A stretch of DNA of 5,618 nucleotides, taken from the NCBI GenBank assembly GCA_947374505.1, contig CANCCE010000183.1:1-5618 (forward strand), read 5' to 3'. Both the position numbers and the translations under genes were made by a program. Source of the stretch: Comamonadaceae bacterium. Its GTDB lineage: Bacteria; Pseudomonadota; Gammaproteobacteria; Burkholderiales; Burkholderiaceae_C. Of this stretch, positions 5,112 to 5,618 are shown piece after piece. Every line of letters starts with the position of its first letter. Position 1 is the first letter of the stretch. A model generated the notes under the pieces. It did no database searches and was not told the origin of the DNA. It was given only the letters and a program-made list of their open reading frames with translations.

Positions 5112-5618
5112 TCAAGGTTTTCCAGCAGCGTCGAAGACGAGTCCATCCTGATCTGGAAGTTCGGCCCAAGCCTTAAAAGGCGCAGATGCCTTGACGCGTC
5201 CTGAGCGAATGAGCTCCAGCCAAACGCCCGCGGCATCATGGAAGCAATTGGCGCCGCAAGGCCAGAGCGCGACGCTCATGGCCTCAGCCATTTTTGCTTC
5301 GGAAACTTCATGGGCGTAACAAAGTTCGAGAGCAGCTTCAACACCCCATTTCGACTTGCCCCCGGTCTGCGCAGACAGCATCGCCAGAAAGGCCCACTCT
5401 TGAGGCACACCCTCTAGCCCCCCAATCAACGCCATCCCAGCATTCAGATAGGCCTGCCGGGCATCCACACGCGGAAAGTGCTTGTGCCAGTGTGCACTTG
5501 CAAATTCGTAGGTGCGCACACCGGCGACCCAACCAGCGATACGAAATGCAGCCTCGGTCTGGGCATCCGTACCGCCATGGTCGAGGAACAACTTCAGGTG
5601 ATGCGCGCCCATCTCCTC
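5112..5618 (-). CDS. Conserved-looking helical protein, weak carboxymuconolactone decarboxylase/AhpD-like resemblance (5' end beyond window)
   Basis: The frame is open to the right edge (two further Glu codons before the first Met at 5612), so at least 168 residues are visible and the real start probably lies outside. GAGGAG directly abuts that ATG with no spacing, so it reads as coding Glu-Glu rather than a ribosome site. Numbering from that Met, the protein is helical and soluble, without signal or membrane segments. Residues 73-133 resemble the helical repeat of the CMD/AhpD family: a long helix, then CYAHEVSEAKMAEAMSVAL, matching the usual 'A...Gas..Ei.eAl' pattern, then CGANCFHDA. Residues 20-65 (AGWVAGVRTYEFA..HWHKHFP) may be a second, diverged repeat. 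The CxxC active-site motif of AhpD is not seen at the expected place (KSKWGVE). A role as a decarboxylase or hydrolase in the same catabolic cluster is speculation. Coding is likely because the frame is long and the composition protein-like; the function is unknown. Confidence 0.6.
   Translation of the reverse strand, partial: EEMGAHHLKLFLDHGGTDAQTEAAFRIAGWVAGVRTYEFASAHWHKHFPRVDARQAYLNAGMALIGGLEGVPQEWAFLAMLSAQTGGKSKWGVEAALELCYAHEVSEAKMAEAMSVALWPCGANCFHDAAGVWLELIRSGRVKASAPFKAWAELPDQDGLVFDAAGKP

Noticed and set aside
5613..5618. GAGGAG before the Met at 5612 as a ribosome binding site
   Set aside because: There are no bases between it and the ATG, so it cannot work as a normal site; it reads in frame as Glu-Glu and the gene probably continues beyond the window.

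Overview
All recognisable genes in this window lie on the minus strand, so transcription runs from the right edge to the left edge. The DNA is GC-rich. It carries two divergent periplasmic solute receptors of the Bug/TctC type (tripartite tricarboxylate transporter family). This type is greatly expanded in Burkholderiales (Bordetella, Cupriavidus, Variovorax, Polaromonas and relatives), so a betaproteobacterium is the best guess. That taxonomic call is inference from gene content, not from a marker gene.

Layout in transcription order: (1) 5112-5618, the 3' part of a gene running off the right edge, an all-helical protein weakly resembling the carboxymuconolactone decarboxylase/AhpD fold; (2) 4931-5111, a leader with short repeats; (3) 3908-4930, a Bug/TctC solute-binding protein with a Sec-type signal peptide; (4) 3735-3907, a gap with a strong GC hairpin just before the next gene; (5) 2907-3734, a member of the Asp/Glu/hydantoin racemase family in which both usual catalytic cysteine positions carry other residues; (6) 1531-2910, an FAD-dependent oxidoreductase of the fumarate-reductase flavoprotein family, overlapping the previous gene by four bases (ATGA); (7) 513-1502, a second Bug/TctC receptor with a twin-arginine-like signal; (8) 414-512, a gap holding a possible 25-codon micro-ORF; (9) 1-413, the N-terminal part of a second FAD-dependent dehydrogenase, TcuA-like, running off the left edge.

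Taken together this looks like one catabolic cluster for an organic acid or similar small molecule. Two receptors would bind the substrate or related substrates in the periplasm, two flavoproteins would oxidise or reduce it, and a racemase/decarboxylase-fold enzyme would isomerise or otherwise act on it. No TctA/TctB membrane subunits and no regulator are visible here, so the transporter partners must be elsewhere, or the receptors serve for sensing. The substrate cannot be read from the sequence. No RNA genes, insertion sequences, CRISPR arrays or convincing intrinsic terminators were seen.
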